From Clostridia bacterium (lineage in GTDB: Bacteria > Bacillota > Clostridia > Oscillospirales > Acutalibacteraceae): 5,069 bases of DNA. Where the stretch lies: the NCBI GenBank assembly GCA_017387165.1, contig JAFOFS010000286.1:1-5069 (forward strand). Direction: 5' to 3'. The stretch's first letter is position 1. Every line of letters starts with the position of its first letter. Made by a program: the position numbers and the translations under genes. Positions 4,943-5,069 of this stretch are shown one piece after another. The notes under the pieces are model-generated. The model made no database searches. It was not told where the DNA came from and saw nothing but the letters and a program-made list of their open reading frames with translations.

Positions 4943-5069
4943 GCCGGTGTGGCTGTAAAGCCGTATACCTTGCCGGCTTCGATGTTGGTGGAATCCACAC
5001 CGGTCATAGCGTATTCCCCGTCAACGTAAAATGCCCAGTAGGCTTTATCGGCGTTATACTCCAGCTTGA
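4939..5069 (-). CDS. C-terminal end of a DUF4430 / transcobalamin-C-like protein (partial)
   Basis: The last 42 codons of a leftward gene enter from the right edge. The residues include KAYWAFYVDGEYAMTGVDST (8-27 of the fragment), then EAGKVYGFTATPA and TGA. The W-A-F/W-x-x-x-V-D-G-E-Y-A...G-V-D pattern is that of DUF4430 (the transcobalamin-like C-terminal beta domain), common at the C-terminus of secreted or lipid-anchored Firmicute proteins. The N-terminus, where a signal peptide or lipobox would be, is outside the window. The TGA overlaps the ECF-like start by four bases, so the two are made together. A role in capturing a ligand outside the membrane for the S component is an inference; the name of the domain does not prove cobalamin binding. 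Confidence 0.75.
   Translation of the reverse strand, partial: KLEYNADKAYWAFYVDGEYAMTGVDSTNIEAGKVYGFTATPA

Overview
The window looks like chromosomal DNA from a gut-type Firmicute, probably a Clostridia/Oscillospiraceae-like bacterium. The reasons are strong GGAGG-type ribosome binding sites, a moderately GC-rich coding style (CTG, CTC, TTG, GGC and CGC common; TTA, CTA and TCA rare) with AT-rich promoter gaps, and gene families typical of host-glycan users. This placement is inferred from style and gene content only.

Layout, left to right. (1) The first 45 codons of an L-fucose isomerase gene (fucI) run leftward off the window edge. (2) A 143-bp AT-rich divergent promoter region separates it from an AraC-family regulator with an N-terminal cupin sensor (280-1203, +). 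(3) A second AraC-type regulator, with a PocR-like sensor domain (1119-1952, -), converges on the first, and the two coding ends overlap by 85 bp. (4) A second divergent promoter region (1953-2066) carries a perfect 12-bp palindrome inside a good sigma-70-like promoter. (5) A rightward operon follows: an N-acetylhexosamine 1-kinase closely resembling bifidobacterial NahK/LnpB (2067-3158), then, 12 bp later, a Gfo/Idh/MocA-fold protein with features of the NAD-dependent glycosidase family GH109 (3171-4391). (6) A perfect 15-bp hairpin with a GCAA loop (4395-4431) sits between convergent genes and probably terminates both. (7) Leftward from the right edge come the end of a DUF4430/transcobalamin-C-like protein and, overlapping it by ATGA, a small ECF-transporter S-component-like membrane protein.

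How it may fit together (inference): the left five genes look like an accessory locus for host glycans that contain fucose and N-acetylhexosamine, such as mucin O-glycans, milk oligosaccharides or blood-group A structures. The GH109-like protein would free GalNAc or GlcNAc inside the cell from an imported glycan, NahK would phosphorylate it at C1, and FucI would start fucose breakdown. Each regulator is divergent from one metabolic unit (araC from fucI; pocR-araC from nahK), so each may control its neighbour. The right-hand pair is a separate uptake-related unit. A link from fucose to 1,2-propanediol (classical PocR ligand) to cobalamin (DUF4430 resembles a transcobalamin domain) is attractive but speculative.

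No RNA gene, CRISPR array, insertion sequence or attachment site was seen.
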